Shown here piece by piece: positions 29,925-43,700 of a DNA stretch of 64,000 nt. Where the stretch lies: assembly GCA_030068145.1 (NCBI GenBank), contig JAPJBO010001109.1, positions 1-64,000 of the forward strand. The letters run 5' to 3'. The stretch is from Diplonema papillatum. Lineage: Eukaryota > Euglenozoa > Diplonemea > Diplonemida > Diplonemidae. Position 1 is the stretch's first letter. The number at the start of each line of letters is the position of its first letter. The notes under the pieces were generated by a model. The model was not told the DNA's origin. It did not search any database and was given only the letters and a program-made list of their open reading frames with translations. The position numbers and the translations under genes were made by a program.

Positions 29925-29986
29925 CCGCGCCGTCGGCGATGCAGATTATCGCCACAGATTCTTTGCATTCTAATCCAAACGATTAC
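29925..29986 (+). promoter_or_regulatory. LINE 3' UTR hairpin and CGATTAC tail
   Basis: ggcgat (29935-29940) pairs with atcgcc (29948-29953) around a 7-nt loop. The hairpin is identical in every family 1 3' end in the window, including the diverged copy at 662-680. A CGATTAC-type tail follows. A conserved 3' stem-loop plus a short repeated tail is how stringent-type LINEs mark their RNA for the RT. Confidence 0.6.
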
Positions 29987-30417
29987 ACTCGATCAGTGGG
30001 TAGGTGAATTGGCTCACACAAAGTGCATTTCCAGCCAAAAAGTCTGGTACCAAATTTTGGTACCTTTAAGGAAATTTCCAAAATTGTTTTTAGGCCGAAT
30101 TGGCTGAGAAATGTACTTTACTACCAGAATTTCGATTTGGTACCTCTAACGAAATAAACGAATTGTGTTGGTCCTCTGAGGACTTTTTCTCTTTTTTGTA
30201 TTTTTTGTATTTTTTGAACCCGGTTGCGACCCGGACTTTTCACTGGTCCCTTCTGTCTTCTGCTTCTTCGCGGAGGCCCCCTCGCTTAAAGCATCTTCGT
30301 TCTGTCTTTTGCTGCCTTTCTTTCCAGGAACAAAAAAGGGCGAGAAGGGACCAAAGAACTCCTCGAAGTTTCCCGCATCGACGAGTCCGAGGTGAGCCTC
30401 ATTGTTCTTCGCTTCCT

Positions 30418-32738
30418 TCACAAGGTAAGGTCAACACAAAGCGGTTTCCCCACGGTTTTCTTGGTCACCAAGAGGTATGTATCACCTGCGCAAGTGGATA
30501 AACCTAAATTGTAGGGTATGCCTTTTTTCGGGAGACAACTGTCTCCTACGCCGGCTTCGCCGTGTTTGCATTGCACGACGAGGCGTTGGTTGCCGAGGGG
30601 TTGGAACACGTCACCAGCAGGCGCTGAGTCGGCGTTGACAACACAGCAACCTTTGATGGGAATGTCGTCGTTGAGGTCTTCTGCTTTGAAAGACCCGTCC
30701 CCCTCACCCTTATCGACACGCCCACACTTCAGATCGGAGCGAGTCGCTAATTGGTGGGTTGCCTTCACCAACTTCAACGGGCTTAGTTTGACCTTACTGC
30801 ATGCGATGTCGCCGGAAAGCCATTTTACACGGCTCAAGAAGGTGCTGACCTGCACCCGCTCACCGGCGAATACCTTCGAGCGAACGGTCAGTACAAAGCC
30901 CACAAAGCGTTCAAATGCCCGCGAGCCCGTGTCGCAGGTCATGGGCCCCCAGGATGACAGAATGTCGAGCGGGGGGGTTTTCTGCATCCACAACAGGAGC
31001 AGCAACGCAGGGGACACCGACAGTTTTGCGCCTTTCAACGACATAAGGCCGAGGCTCATCATGTCATCGAGGGTCCGGTCTCCAACAGGTGAAGCTAGAT
31101 TACAGTTGCCGGAGAAAGCGTGCCGCAGGAGCGTCGTGACTCGAGAATTGTCATAGGTGTCAAGCGCAGCCTGGTACTTCTTCGCCAGGTTGACCGTGCA
31201 TTGTAGCAGTACTCCTTGCAGGTCCTCGGCAGAGACTAACAGCAGAGACTCCATCGACCGTGGATGTTCACCAAAGATCTCCAGGAAAAAATCTTTGTGA
31301 GCCAGGACAAGTTTGTTGTTGACCTCTGTCGGCACTGTATCCAACGTCGGCGGCGTGATCAAGGCCTTTTTCATCGTCAGGGAGCCTTCGATAACTTTCT
31401 GCAACGGGAGAAGCAGTGTAGATGATGCTGCACACATAACTCTTTTGCAGGAAAGCATCGTCTCACGAAGCGCTAGGAGGATGGCCCGCAATGCACTCTG
31501 TTGGTACCATTGCTCTTGTTTACGCGCGTCGCCGTAGACAGTCTTGTCCAGATACACTGTACCATCGACATCAAGATGGTGCACACCGTCAACGCATACA
31601 AACAGAAACGCGTCTTCGTCTTTGTTAAGGGCCGTCATGATTGTACCGACGAGTGTTGCCAAGGTAAAGTTCCACTCACGTTGTCGGAACACATCAAACT
31701 GAACGTCCGTTCCGAACAAGTGATGCATCACCCTATCTATCACAGCTTTCGGTGCCTTTGCGACTCGGTCTTCACCAATCTCATCACGTCGAATGCTAGT
31801 CGCGTTCTCGAAGGTTACCTGCAGCTGGTACAAGCGACTGCCTTGCGGGAGTTGAGCTGTCACTATTTTCGGGATTTCCGTAAGCGTCCTTGACTTTCCA
31901 GTGCCCATTCCAGAAGGCACGAGTAAGATCGACCTCTTTTGCTTGTCCTGTTCCTCCTTCACACACTCTCGTGCCTCCTCCTCAATCTGGGCCTTGCCTT
32001 CCCAAGCGGTGCATTGGAACTCCTGGAAATGAAAAACGCCAATGCTTTTGGGATCCGAGATGCGGCTTCTGAAACCTCCGCTTTCGAAATCGAACTCAGC
32101 GAGCGACGCAACCTGTGGTAATTCGAGTCCTGTTCGTAGACATCCCACCACAACGGTGACCGAAGCACAGACCTGCCTCACTCAAGCTCAAGCTCAGGCT
32201 CTACACCTGGATGCAACCGGTGTAACAATGACTCCTTGGCAGTGGTCTTCTGCATATTTTCGATGCTCTTGCGCTGGTTCGTTTTTTGACGGTCCGAACG
32301 TTCGACAACCACTAATGCTCAAACCATGTGCCCAAGACTTGTGTTCCCGTGCGGTGGCAGGTGGTGACGATGGTTTCACCTTCGTTCGGTGCTCGCGTTG
32401 TGGACTGTCGCTTTGGACGCAAGTTGGTGCGCGTGTTCGGTGTTACGTACGAGGGTGAAAATGATGAGATCAGAGCGTGTGTTCAGGACTCGTAGCAAAA
32501 GAGTTAGGTGCAAAAAACTTTTGAATACCTGTGGACGGGTGTCCGACAGACGGGTAAGTTGCTTAGCGTTCTCTGTCAGCTGTGCTTGAACGGATGTCAA
32601 TTGTTCTTGCACTAGGCGACGCTCGTGCTCCAGTGCTGTCAGCCTCGCAGTGATCCTTGCAGCATCGTAGGTCCACGGTGGAAATATTGGAAACCTGTTG
32701 TTGACATCGTCGCATGCGAGAATATGCGAGAATTTCAT
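30418..32738 (-). CDS. CR-type NTPase-nuclease gene, unit B
   Basis: Proposed exons are 32529-32738 and 30418-32112. The exon 2 protein is identical to unit A across all 587 codons of the open frame, including Walker A, Walker B and the D/QxK nuclease residues. The header exon, the GTATTC donor and the CACAG acceptor are also unchanged. The lysine-rich frame follows at 30146-30421. Confidence 0.72.
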
Positions 32739-32907
32739 GCGAGAATGCGAGAATCATTCTCGCATACGAGTCGGATCGGATGTATGCCTAGGAGCTCCAC
32801 ATCATTGTGATCAAGAGAGTCCTCCACGTAGTCGGTTTCAGAGTCCTTCTCGTGGGATTATGCATGCCCTCTGAGACGTACCATTTTTGCCTCGGTTTTC
32901 CTTCACA

Positions 32908-35501
32908 TCACGAACTTGGCGCCCTCGGGAGGAGTTGTTCCAGTCCGGCGAGAAGCTCATCGTGTTTCATGTTCCCGGCGGCAATTTTTTTTAATAGTTC
33001 GTGCCACATCGGCGTCAGCTTGCCAGAGAGGAGGAAGTCCCCGGTAACCTTCGTTGCGTTCTGAACCATGAAGCAGGAGAGGGCGAAGCTGTACAAGTCG
33101 TCAACCTGGGAAGCAGGACCCTCTGATTGCCGCCCAGGGATTCGGAAGCCATCGGGAAGAACTAAGTCCGGGTTCGTGTCCACAATGCTGGAACTCGACC
33201 AATCGTTGAGGAACGCCCCGCCATCCACTACCCCGCCTTCCTCTGATGCGAAGAAGTTGGACGGGCGAACATCACAATGGACAAACCCAAGCTCGTGGAG
33301 TTTTTTCAGCACGGCCATCAACTGCTTAACATGCTTCATAGTCAACCACCTGTCAACTGTGAAGTGGCGTCCTCGCGGTGAAGTCACCAACCGCAGCCCT
33401 TTCTCGTCGTGTGCTTTCAGCCTCGGCACGTTCTCGAACCCGGAGTCAGCGAGCTTTTTCAGCGCCTTCACCTCTCGTTTGAAGTACTCTATGTTGGTGA
33501 ACTGCTTACCCACGGCATCAAACTTTTTGGTCGCGTCGTCCCCTTCGCGAACGACTGTGAATGCCTCGCAATGTGCTCCGCGACCCAGGCTTTTCCCGAA
33601 GCGGAGGGTCGAACTATCATGGAGCAGGGTTGGAACGGAATCCTGGTCGGCGAAATCGCACAAAACGCGAACGACTGCCGCCGGGTCTTGGTACATCGGA
33701 GTTTCGTAGAAGTGCAGCGCTCCGTCTGCCTCACGGCTACACATGACCGCAACGGCTTTCGTGTTATTGGCTACCACGGCGTAAACCACAAGAAGAGCCC
33801 CCTGGCCGTCCAGGGCTGCTGTCATGTAGCTAGCAACTTGCCCCATGCAGTCGGGGCTCGTAATGTTTGTCGTGCTGCTCTTGACATCGATGAAGGCCAA
33901 TGCCGTGTACTCAGACGGGCTGAACTTTAATGGGGCGCATGTGAAATCAGGTTTCTCGTTGCTTTGAAAGACATTCGAGTTGATTGATGTGTCGTGCCAC
34001 TCGTGTTTCTTTCCACGTTTCCTTCCACAAAGCACAGCGGCGAGTTTCTTTTGGAGATCTACCTCCTCTAATGCGCCAGCAACAAACACGTCTCGAAGTG
34101 CCTTTTCTCCATGAGGTTTCCACTCCTGTAGCGAAGATGGGTTGAGCCATGCTGAAACCGCGCTTTGTTTTGTCCACTTCCCGGCCAGCACCAGCTCTTT
34201 CTGGACCATAGTTCTTGTCTTCACCCTGGATGAGCTGGAGGCAGCTGGATTGATTCGACCTAATTGCACCGAAAGTTCGCTGACTTTTTGACGGAGTTGT
34301 TCCACATCGGCCGTCTGTGTTTGGTGTTATTTTCGCTTGCACACGCAGATGCTCCCCAGGAGTCAATTGCCATTAGGACAACATGGCTTATATGGCCAGC
34401 CTACTTATCATAAACTGCTTATATGGCCACTAAAGTTTCATAAATTGCTTATATGGCCAGCAATGTTTCAGAAAACTGCATATATGACCAGCAATGTTTC
34501 AAAATACTGCTTATATGGCCAGCAATGTTTCAAAATACTGCTTATATGGCCAGCAATGTGTCACAATACTGCTTATATGGCCAGCAATGTTTCAGAATAC
34601 TGCTTATATGGCCAGCAATGTTTCAGAATTGCTTATATGGCCAGCAATGTTCCGTTTAACATTATAATAATATAATAATAACGAAGAAATATATATTATT
34701 ATATTTCTTCGTTATTTCGTCCCGCAAATCAAAAAAGTCTCATGGGTTTCTCTCTCGTTCTATGTCTGCAAAATTAATTATAACCTGATAACAAGCTTCA
34801 CATGAATTCATTTTGCCGATCTACCGAGAAAACGACCGAACGAATGGTCGGGCCCCAAGCATCAACGACACTTTGAGCCTTGTACTTCGCTTTTGATCGG
34901 GCAGCTGTGCGGATTACACACACTGAAGCAGGGCAACAACAGAAATTTCACATCACCCTTATGTCGGCCCTCCTGCACGATGTAGGGTGAAAATGATGAG
35001 ATCAGAGCGTGTATTCAGGACTCGTAGCAAAAGAGTTAGGTGCGAAAAACTTTTGAATACCTGTGGACGGGTGTCCGACAGACGGGTAAGTTGCTTAGCG
35101 TTCTCTTCCAGCCGTACGTGAACGGATGCCAGCTGTGCCTGGACTTTCTCCAGCTGTCCCCGGACTGACAGCTGTGAACCCTTCAGCTGCTCCAACACAT
35201 TCGCTACATCCGCGGCGGAAGGACTAAGCGTCGAGAAGTGACCGAGAGTATCGCCCAGATCTGCAGATTCAAATTTATTCTCCCGCTGACAGCGTGTAAG
35301 GACCAAGATCTGCGCGTTCAACATCTCCTTCTCGTCGGTCAACTTCTCCTTCTCGTCGGTCAACTTCTCCTCTTTGTCGCTCAGCTTCTTCTTCTCGGCG
35401 ATTATGTCCACTTTCGCTTGCTCCGATGTCAACGTCTCCCCACTCACTTCGTTCGAGGGTCGCATCACTGCATCTTGATCCTGTGTGGAAGTGTTGAACA
35501 T
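32908..35501 (-). CDS. CR-type coiled coil / nuclease / kinase gene, unit B
   Basis: Proposed exons are 35061-35501 and 32908-34314, with an intron of 746 bp, much shorter than in A. The nuclease and kinase motifs are identical to A. In the first 105 residues of exon 2 it differs from A by several amino acids and has one residue fewer (465 versus 466 codons). Some of these differences are private to B and some are shared with C. The intron keeps the AT hairpin and a shorter minisatellite (34382-34650). Confidence 0.75.
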
Positions 35502-35851
35502 GGGCGAAAATCACGGTAGTAATACTGCCGACTGGGCTCGTACTTTTTCCTTCACTGTCAGCCAACCTCGATCCACCTCGTTTACACTCTGCATTTTTGC
35601 GTTTGCTCTACCAAAGCAATGGGCCTCGGCACGACAACCACAACCGATCGCGATCAAGCATCCTTCCGCTTGTACACAGGGCCATGGCTACCAATGGTTG
35701 GACCATGGGCAGGGTGCTTCGTTGCGAGAGCTTGATGGGACACGGCGGGTTACGCAGTGCCGCGCAGTGTTCTAGAACACCTGGTGGCGGGCTGGTGGTG
35801 CGCGACTATCAAACTACGGAGGTGATGTTCAGTGGCCAGCCCGAGATTTCA

Positions 35852-37700
35852 CTAAGTACACAGGACCCCCCCCCGAAAAAAGTTGGACCGCGAGAGCCCA
35901 AAATAGGTGAGTTGGACCGTTTTGCCCGCCATTGCACGCAACAAGTTATTCGCCCCTTTCATCACATCGAGACCTCGCGCCGGTTCATCGCCGAACATGT
36001 CCCGCACGAGTTGCCGCTCACTGCAGAAGTCCCCTGGCGCGGAAGCAGCTGCAGCAAACCGCGCAGCAACAAAATGCCAAAAGTTCCTCACTGTCTGAGG
36101 ACAACTCGGTTCAAAAACTGTGACGCGACGGGCCCGTCGCATGAGCCCGTCGGTGAACATGTAGATGAGGCTCAAAACGTGGAGCCTCTGCTGGTTCACG
36201 CGGTCTGCAAAAAAAATTTGCAGCGCAGGCACAGACTTACCTCGTGCGCCACTGACTGCAATCCACGACAAAGCCCATTCAAACATGCGCTTGTCCCCGA
36301 CAACACGCGTGAGCGCGTAGGCTGCAGCCGTCAGTCCACCGAACCGAATGCCGCTCACTTTCTCCCAGAACAAGGAACCTTGCAGAACAACGGACTTTTC
36401 ACGCAGCCACTGCGTGAAAGCCGCGTTGTCGTTGATGTAGCCGGACAGCTGCTCTAGCTTTGAAGCGAGGTCACTGTCGCTGCCCCTGTCTACCTCCGTA
36501 CCGCACCCCAGCCCAGCAGCTAAGGACTTCTGAATGAGGTGACAGCGGTGCTGCACTTCAGCTCCTCGTAGACCAATTACGTGCAGATGTTCGCCTCTAT
36601 CGGCGACATGCGAAGTGAACGAAGATGCGCTGAGCGATGGACAGAAGCGACGATGACGGTCGAGCATCTCATCCCAACAAAACGAATACCCCATTCACGT
36701 GCACCGTAGCTGTGCAGAGCGGGTACGACATGTTTCGCCGGTCTTGGCATCGGTCCAAGTGGCAGTAATGTGGTACCCGCTTTTGCTCCAGCTCAGAGGA
36801 GTGGCATCTGTTTCCAGTCCAAGAACTGCCGTACCGACAAGGTGGGAGAAGAGCGCGTCTCGCAGGTACAGCTCTCGCAGGCAGAGAGCTCGTGCGGTGT
36901 GCCGCGTCAGGCTTTGTATTCTTATCGGGATACCTTCGTCTGCGCATTCCTGCGCCAAATAATCTGCTGCGCGTACAGCTTGTCGTGTGCTGAGGAGACT
37001 CCGACCGAGAACGTCTGCAGGAAAGGGGACAACGGGAATCGTAGATGCTGAAGCTGCACGAGGGTGCACAGGGTCCTGCAATACGACGCGGCTGAAGCAG
37101 GAGAAGGGAATACCGGGTCCCAACAATTCGAGCTTGGAGAACAGATCTGCCAAATCCATGCACCCCACACTCATCTGGATACCGTTGCACGTGACCGCAA
37201 GGTGCGTAACCGGTTCGGCAGGGAGCGCGACAGCTGCGACATTGGCTGGGTCCATGGTGCTGAAATCTTCCTCATTTTCCAAAGCTAGTGGTTTTGTTAA
37301 CACTCTCTAAAAAAAACCGCCCACAGGTAAACCGCTAAAACAGGTGCACTACAGCATCTGCCTGCTGACGACCTCACAGAAAATCGTTCTAGATCACAAG
37401 AAATCAGTAAAAATCACAAAAGAATCGTTCTAAATCACAAAGAATCATCAGAAATCACACGGAAACACAACAGATCGCATGACAGCCCGTGATAATTTGT
37501 GATCCTCCCCGTCGATCCGATGACCATGACCCCATACTATTAGTATGTCAATTTCCTGAAGATGCCATGGTCAACAACCTGAGTATACGCGGCAGTGAAA
37601 ACAAGAATACCTTGACCCCAGGAACTGCTGCAGCTCCATCACTACTTCCTGACTGCGGTGGCGGTGACGTCCACTTCGTAGCCTTCTTCTTCGGCGGCAT
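35852..37700 (-). CDS. unrecognised two-exon gene, unit B
   Basis: Proposed exons are 37611-37700 and from 37306 downward. The protein sequence is identical to unit A, with the same in-frame TGA at 36695-36697 and continuation to 35852. The upstream CACGTG palindrome (37877-37902) is also preserved. Confidence 0.5.
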
Positions 37701-38109
37701 TTCCCGGTCCTTTCCTCCTTCACCCTGGTGGGTGTTTGTATGCGTGTTAGAATTCAAGTCTGGGTAACCCCTGTTGCGGAGGCGGTTGGCTTCCTCACGT
37801 CACTGCTGGCACTCTCCCTTCTTGTTGCCCGTAATAACCACGCGCTGTCCGGAACTGTAGCTTCGTATGACTATGCCGTTGCGTTGCACGTGCAACGCAA
37901 CGTCGCCGCTGTACACTATAGTCTCTCTGCCTAGTGTGGCTATCAGCCCAATGTCTTCTGTCGGTTCATGTTTCGAGACTGGAGGTCCTATGAACATGCA
38001 ATGCGAATAGCCTCTATTCGAGCCAACCCCACTTTTCTTGCAACAACTATGAAAGTGTATTGTTTTTGGACTAGATAATAGTGAGGAGCTAGCCTTTTTC
38101 CCCCCTGCC

Positions 38110-39475
38110 GTGGAAAAACAACCACCAATGACGGTAGCAACGGCAAGGGCGCGCTACCGCGAGCACACCTGGGAAAGCGTGCATGCGTCAGCGATGAAGG
38201 CATCTCCGTACCATCCCGGCGGACCGCTGCCGTATGCGCAACTCGTTCGAGGACGCAAGGTGCCCAAAACAGCGCACCTGCGTGCGGAGCGAGAAATCCG
38301 CCAGCTGAGGACAGGGCACCACGAGCTCCTTCACAACCGGTACCGCAAGGACTGGGAAGACCTCGCAGCCGAAGAAAGGCAGAGAGTCCGTCCGTGCGAG
38401 CTTTGCGACGCGACGCCCGTCTGCCCGATCACGCACCTGTTCCTCGAGTGCAAAAGTCGGGTACGCCATGAGGGCGCCGATGTGGAGGCAGGTGTTCGAA
38501 GCCGACCCGAAGGTCCCGAGGGAGCTACCGGCGCCAGGGTCGAGGCACAAGATGCTCTGGCCCCTGCTCTTCGAGCTCCCGGAGGCAGCGCTCGCGTACC
38601 TGCAGGACGCTGGGCTCGTGGCGAGGTACCAGATACTGGAGGACCCGCCCGACCCCCAAACCCCCGCCTTTCACGAAACGCCGCAGGCAGGAGGACCCAA
38701 CTTTGCCGACGCGCTGGACCTCGACGCAACAAGCAGCGCTACAAGCTCGACGAAGACTCGCCACATCGACGCTCAGACGCAACAACAGCAGCAGCAGCTC
38801 AGACCGCTAACCGGCCAATGCCTATGAAAGAAAAGACTGGGAGGGAAAAAAAGAAGAGACCGAACGCAGACAACAGACTGCGGCAACGCACACAGGCGCC
38901 AAGCCTGGCAACTGCAACCCTCAGACTGAGTCAGAGGAATGCACGGTGCACCGACAGCATGCACACCTGACCGTAGGAAAGGTCAAGCAAGGGTGAAGCA
39001 AGTATACGAGCGGTCACCGGGACGCAGATAGAAAACTGCAAGAAACAACGAAAAACATGTGCACTTGCAACCAACAAAACAATCTCCTGGTCCAGAACCG
39101 GCGCCGGGAGGGCGAACTAAGACGCAAACGCCCACCGACCCCCAGGAAAAGCCCGCATCGGACTGCCGCCGCGAAACAGCACCGCGCAGACTACCCCGAA
39201 TCTCTCTTTAGCCATACTTCAACTCTCTTTTCGCCACTTCTTATTTCCATACCCCTCTGTTCAGTTCCGGGAGCCGGGGAGGGCGGGCAAAGTAAAAAGC
39301 TCACTGAACCCCCCACCACAACGTGAGACCGTAAAAACAACGAAGAACGAAACCGAAGACGAAAACAAACAACGCGCCAAGGATGGCGACGGGGAGGCAC
39401 AAGGAACCACCTCACCTGTCCTCAAGAACTAACCCGAGACAGGTATCCACCGTACCGATAACCGATAACCGATAA
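38110..39475 (+). mobile_element. 3' end of LINE family 2, unit B
   Basis: Same remnant as in unit A, with the zinc knuckle frame at its left end, the same frameshift and the cgataac tail. The tRNA-like sequence follows at 39492-39558. Confidence 0.6.
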
Positions 39476-40780
39476 CCTGCCAAAATGCATAGAGGTGGCA
39501 GAGTGAGCGGGCGTCGGCCTTCAGGCCGGTAGGCCCGGGCTCAAACCCTGCATGACACTTTTCCGGTCGAAGATTGTTTTCGAGGTTTGTTGGGCTTCGG
39601 GGTCTAATGTGCCCGAAATTTGCGTTTTTTGCGGAGTTTCTCAGTCAACATTGATTTGCAGAACGCAAACCCCCAAGGATGGAGTAGTACGAACTTGGCA
39701 CTCACTCTCCGCTCTAGCCTCTGTCAGATTTCACCTTGGCACTCACTCTCCGCTCTAGCCTCTGTCAGATTTCACCATGACCATGCTCCGCATGGTCATT
39801 TTTGGGACATATTCTTTGGTGCAAAGAAATGTTGTGTCCGGAGGAAAACTTTTCCTGGGCTGGTTCTGGTTCAGGAAGCGATGGCAGCTGCAGCAGCGTT
39901 TCACCGCGATAAAATTGATGTCGATGCTGCCAGCATCAATAATGCCGCCCTCACCCAAGCAACTCGTTACCATTTCCCTGCTCTCATCTCTCGGTGCAAA
40001 GAAGTCACGGCGAGCACCAAGTATCCTGCTGATAATCGCTCCCTTCTCAACGAGGTGCACAGCCCGTGGTCGTCGCGGCACCGCCTCCATATGCTTGACC
40101 TGAAGTCGTGATGGGGTACTTTGCTGGTTTGTAGACATTCATAAGTGTACCGGACCCCCGTCTTGCCTATCTTGCCGATGCTGTTGCGAATCTTCTTGGT
40201 CTTCAACAACAAAACTACGCACTTCTTCGTGCGGCTGGTCATCCTCAAATTATTCAACCGTAGCCCTGAAAACCGTAGGCTGAAAAGCAACAGTTCGGGA
40301 GCAGGAATTCTTGGAACACAGGAGCTGAAGGAAATGAGGACAGCGGGTCGCAGGATACCGGTCTTGTGGTGAAGGAAGTAGAACAGAAGGCCAAATACCG
40401 TGTTCCACAGTGAAAATAGCCTGTACTCGTCTAAACTCGTCAATACGAGTTTAGACGAGTTTAGACGAGTTTTGACGAGAATGATACGAGTTTAGACGAG
40501 TTTGGCACGAGAATACGAGTCGTTTGGCGAGAATTTGCTCCGAATGCAGCAGCCGAAGCTCTCACAACGCGGAGGATCCTCATTGCTAAGGTTTTGAAGG
40601 GAAGGAGCGGGCGAGCGGGAATTCTTAGTTCGGAGAAACCCATAAGGGAAAGCACTTATTCGTGTATACGTCCTAATCCGGGAACAAGTCAAGGAGAGAA
40701 GAACGGAGCAATCTTTACAAACAAACGAGTGACTTAAGGTGGCCGCTTGAGCGGCGCCAATCCGAGCGCACACAGCAGCA

Positions 40781-43700
40781 ATGACGCGTCGGCAGTATTT
40801 GCACTTCAGGATGGGGCTGCCGTCACAGAAGGTGCCGCCGAAGTGGGATGGCGGAGGGTTGCAACGAGAGGAAGGGAAGACATTGAAGTTTGGAACGCTG
40901 AACATGACCTCCTTGGGGGGAAGAGCACACTTCTTGGACTGTGCCGCGGTAGACATCCTGGCGGTACAGGAGACGCTCTTGACCGATTGGGGTCAGAGGG
41001 AATTCGAGGACGGCGTCAGACAGAGCTGGAAGTCGCTGTGGGGGGAACCGTGTCGGGAACGGCTCGACCGGCAGGGTAAGGCATCACCGTGGGTAGCGGA
41101 AGCCGGCGGAGCGGGTGTTGCAGTTTTTGCGAAGAAACCGGCGCCGGCCTTCGTGGTCGGGAAGCCATCACTGGGTGCACGTGGCCGTCGGACTTGGAAA
41201 AGGAAGCCAATTCTTGCATATATTCACTCTATATGCGAATTCTGGGGATAAGGCTGCGTCGGAGAGGGAGAGAATCATTGCGGAGGTGCACCGGGAAGCA
41301 TCGAGTCTCGGACGGGTGCCAGTGGTTGTGGCCGGGGACTTCAATGCAGAACCCTCGTCGTCGGCGGCGATGTCGAGCATGCTGCGGTCGGGATGGTACG
41401 ACGCCGCGGAAATCTGCTCCGCTGGCGGTGCCCCGAAGACGTACGAGAAGACAGGCACGCGAGGCACACGCATCGACCACATCTTGTTGAACGACGTCGC
41501 GATGCAGGCACTCGTAGCGAGCGAGACCACCGTCGTCGTGGACGGGGAGGGGCAGCGGGTGCCCAGTCACAAGATGGTAACGGTGGAGTTGGACATCGCC
41601 GCGTTCGCAGACACGTGTGAGAGGTATCGAATGCCGAGGTCACTGCGGCAAATAGGCAAGGTGGACGAGGGGCGGACAGCGGCAAGGGCGGAGGAGTTGT
41701 TGGTGAAGAATCGCTTCGGCGATGCGGCACCAGGGAACGTGGAAGCACTCTGGCTGTCGGCGACGAAGGCGTGCGAGCAGTTTCTGATCGAGCTGGCAGA
41801 GGAACAGGGGCTGCTTGACGGGCCCGTTGACGCCTATCGAGGAAGAGGTGAGACGAGGGTGCCCAAAAGGGTGCGAATTGCATCTGCGACGGACACCGGG
41901 ACGGGCGCAGACACATATGCCTCGAGCAGAGTCCGGAAAACGATGAACGGCCTCGACGCGTATATCCGAGGGTTGCAAGCTCTGAATGGGGAAGGACCTG
42001 GGTGCATGCCGAGGTCGCTGGAGAAGACGTGGCAGAACGTGGTGTCTGGTCTGGATTCTATGGCCGGACAATTACCGAAGGTGCGCAATTTGCCGCGGCG
42101 TCCACCGGACTTGAGCGTCGCCCAGACCGTCAGGCAGAAGCTGGAAGCGAGAAGCCGTTCACTGACGGCACAAGCGCGTAAAGGGAGGATTGCACAGCTG
42201 GAGAACAAGACGCAAAACCTCCACTGCGCGAACAAAGGGCAGTTGCTACCATGGTGCAGGAAGAAGAGGGCGGATGGCTTGGTGGCGCTGAAGGTGGAGG
42301 GGGAGTACACGGCGAATGCGCGGCAGATCGATGCGGCGTTGCAGAAGGAGTGGGCGCCGGTTAACCGGATGTACGAGTGCAAACAGGAGCCAAGCTATGA
42401 AGCGTTCCGGACGGAGTATGCGGAGTACATCGAACATCGTCCGATGGAATGCCGAGATTTGACGGGCGAGGATCTGAGAAGCATTCTTGGAAAGAAGAGG
42501 GATGGCGGTGTCCCAGGTGTGGACGGATGGAACACAGCGGAGCTGAAGAAGCTGCCATTGCCGCTACTGAACGCCCTGGCAGAGGTGTTCAACGCGATAG
42601 AAGCGACCGGGACGTGGCCAGACGCGTTGTTGGAAGCCGCGGTCACGCTGATCCCGAAGGACGAAACTCTTGACCCGCTGGCGTTGCGGCCGATCACCGT
42701 CACAAGTGCGATCTATCGCTTGTGGGCGAGTACGCGGCTCAGGGACGTCGTCCAGTGGCAGGAGAAATGGATAGCGGATAGCCAGCACGGATTCAGGCCC
42801 AAACACGGGACCGTGGACGTGGTATTCGAAATCGCCTCGCAGATCGAAGAAGCGCTCTTGACGGGTAAGGAGCTATACGGCGTGGCCTTAGACTTTGCCA
42901 AGTGTTTTGACAAGGTGCCGCGAGACACCGTGTTGAAGCTGGTGGGGGAACTGGGCCTCCATGAGAGAATCCTCGGGCCGCTGCGCGACATTTACGCGCG
43001 ATTACGGAGGCGGTACAAGCTGCACATGGGAGTGGGAGGTGTCTTCTTCACCACCAATGGGATACTGCAGGGCTGCCCCCTGAGCGTGATCCTCATCAAC
43101 GCGCTGCTGTCCATCGTGGTGCGCAGAGTGGACGACGTGGGGGAGGTGACGAGCGAATCCTTCCAAAGCGGACGACCTCACCCTCCTGTCGCGTCTCAGG
43201 GAAGCCTGCTTGCAGGACGCCTTGGTGGAAGTCGACAGATTTTGTTCGAACACCGGCATGTCGATCGGGATACCGAAGACGTTTGCTTTTGGGACGCCGA
43301 AGGGGTATGAAGCGAAGTTGAGGGTAGGCGGCGCACTTATCGCGACGAAGGAGGAGCTCACCATCGTTGGGTGTCTAGTCGGCACGAAGCGAACACGCAG
43401 GACAACGGACCTGCGCTACGACCAGCGTGCAGAGGAGGCCGAACGGTTGGGAGCTCTGCCGATCTCGATGACGCAGAGGTCGGGACTAGCGGCGATGGCA
43501 GTTTTACCGGCGGCGACATACGGCTCGGAGTTCGCGCTTCCGACGGTGCGGGGGCTGGGGAAGTTCACCGCAGCATTACTCAGAGGCGTCTGGGACCCGG
43601 TGAGGCTGCATCGGGCACAGGAGGCCGTGTTGGGCATTCTAAACAAGGCCCACTTGCTCGACCCCTACACAGTGCTGCCGTATCGGTCGCTCGGCATGAT

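Larger units (their letters stand above)
22257..29986 (+). mobile_element. complete LINE family 1 element (OTU-APE-RT type)
   Basis: It has a 5' UTR with a (CA)n stretch, two intact ORFs, a short 3' UTR with hairpin, and a CGATTAC-type tail. It begins right after gattacgct of the previous LINE's tail, and its own tail runs into actcgatcag. The uninterrupted tail at 48165-48200 shows this site without the element. With both ORFs open it is the best candidate for an active element here. It resembles OTU-bearing LINEs such as Dualen/RandI of green algae in domain content, but clade assignment needs a phylogeny. Confidence 0.88.
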
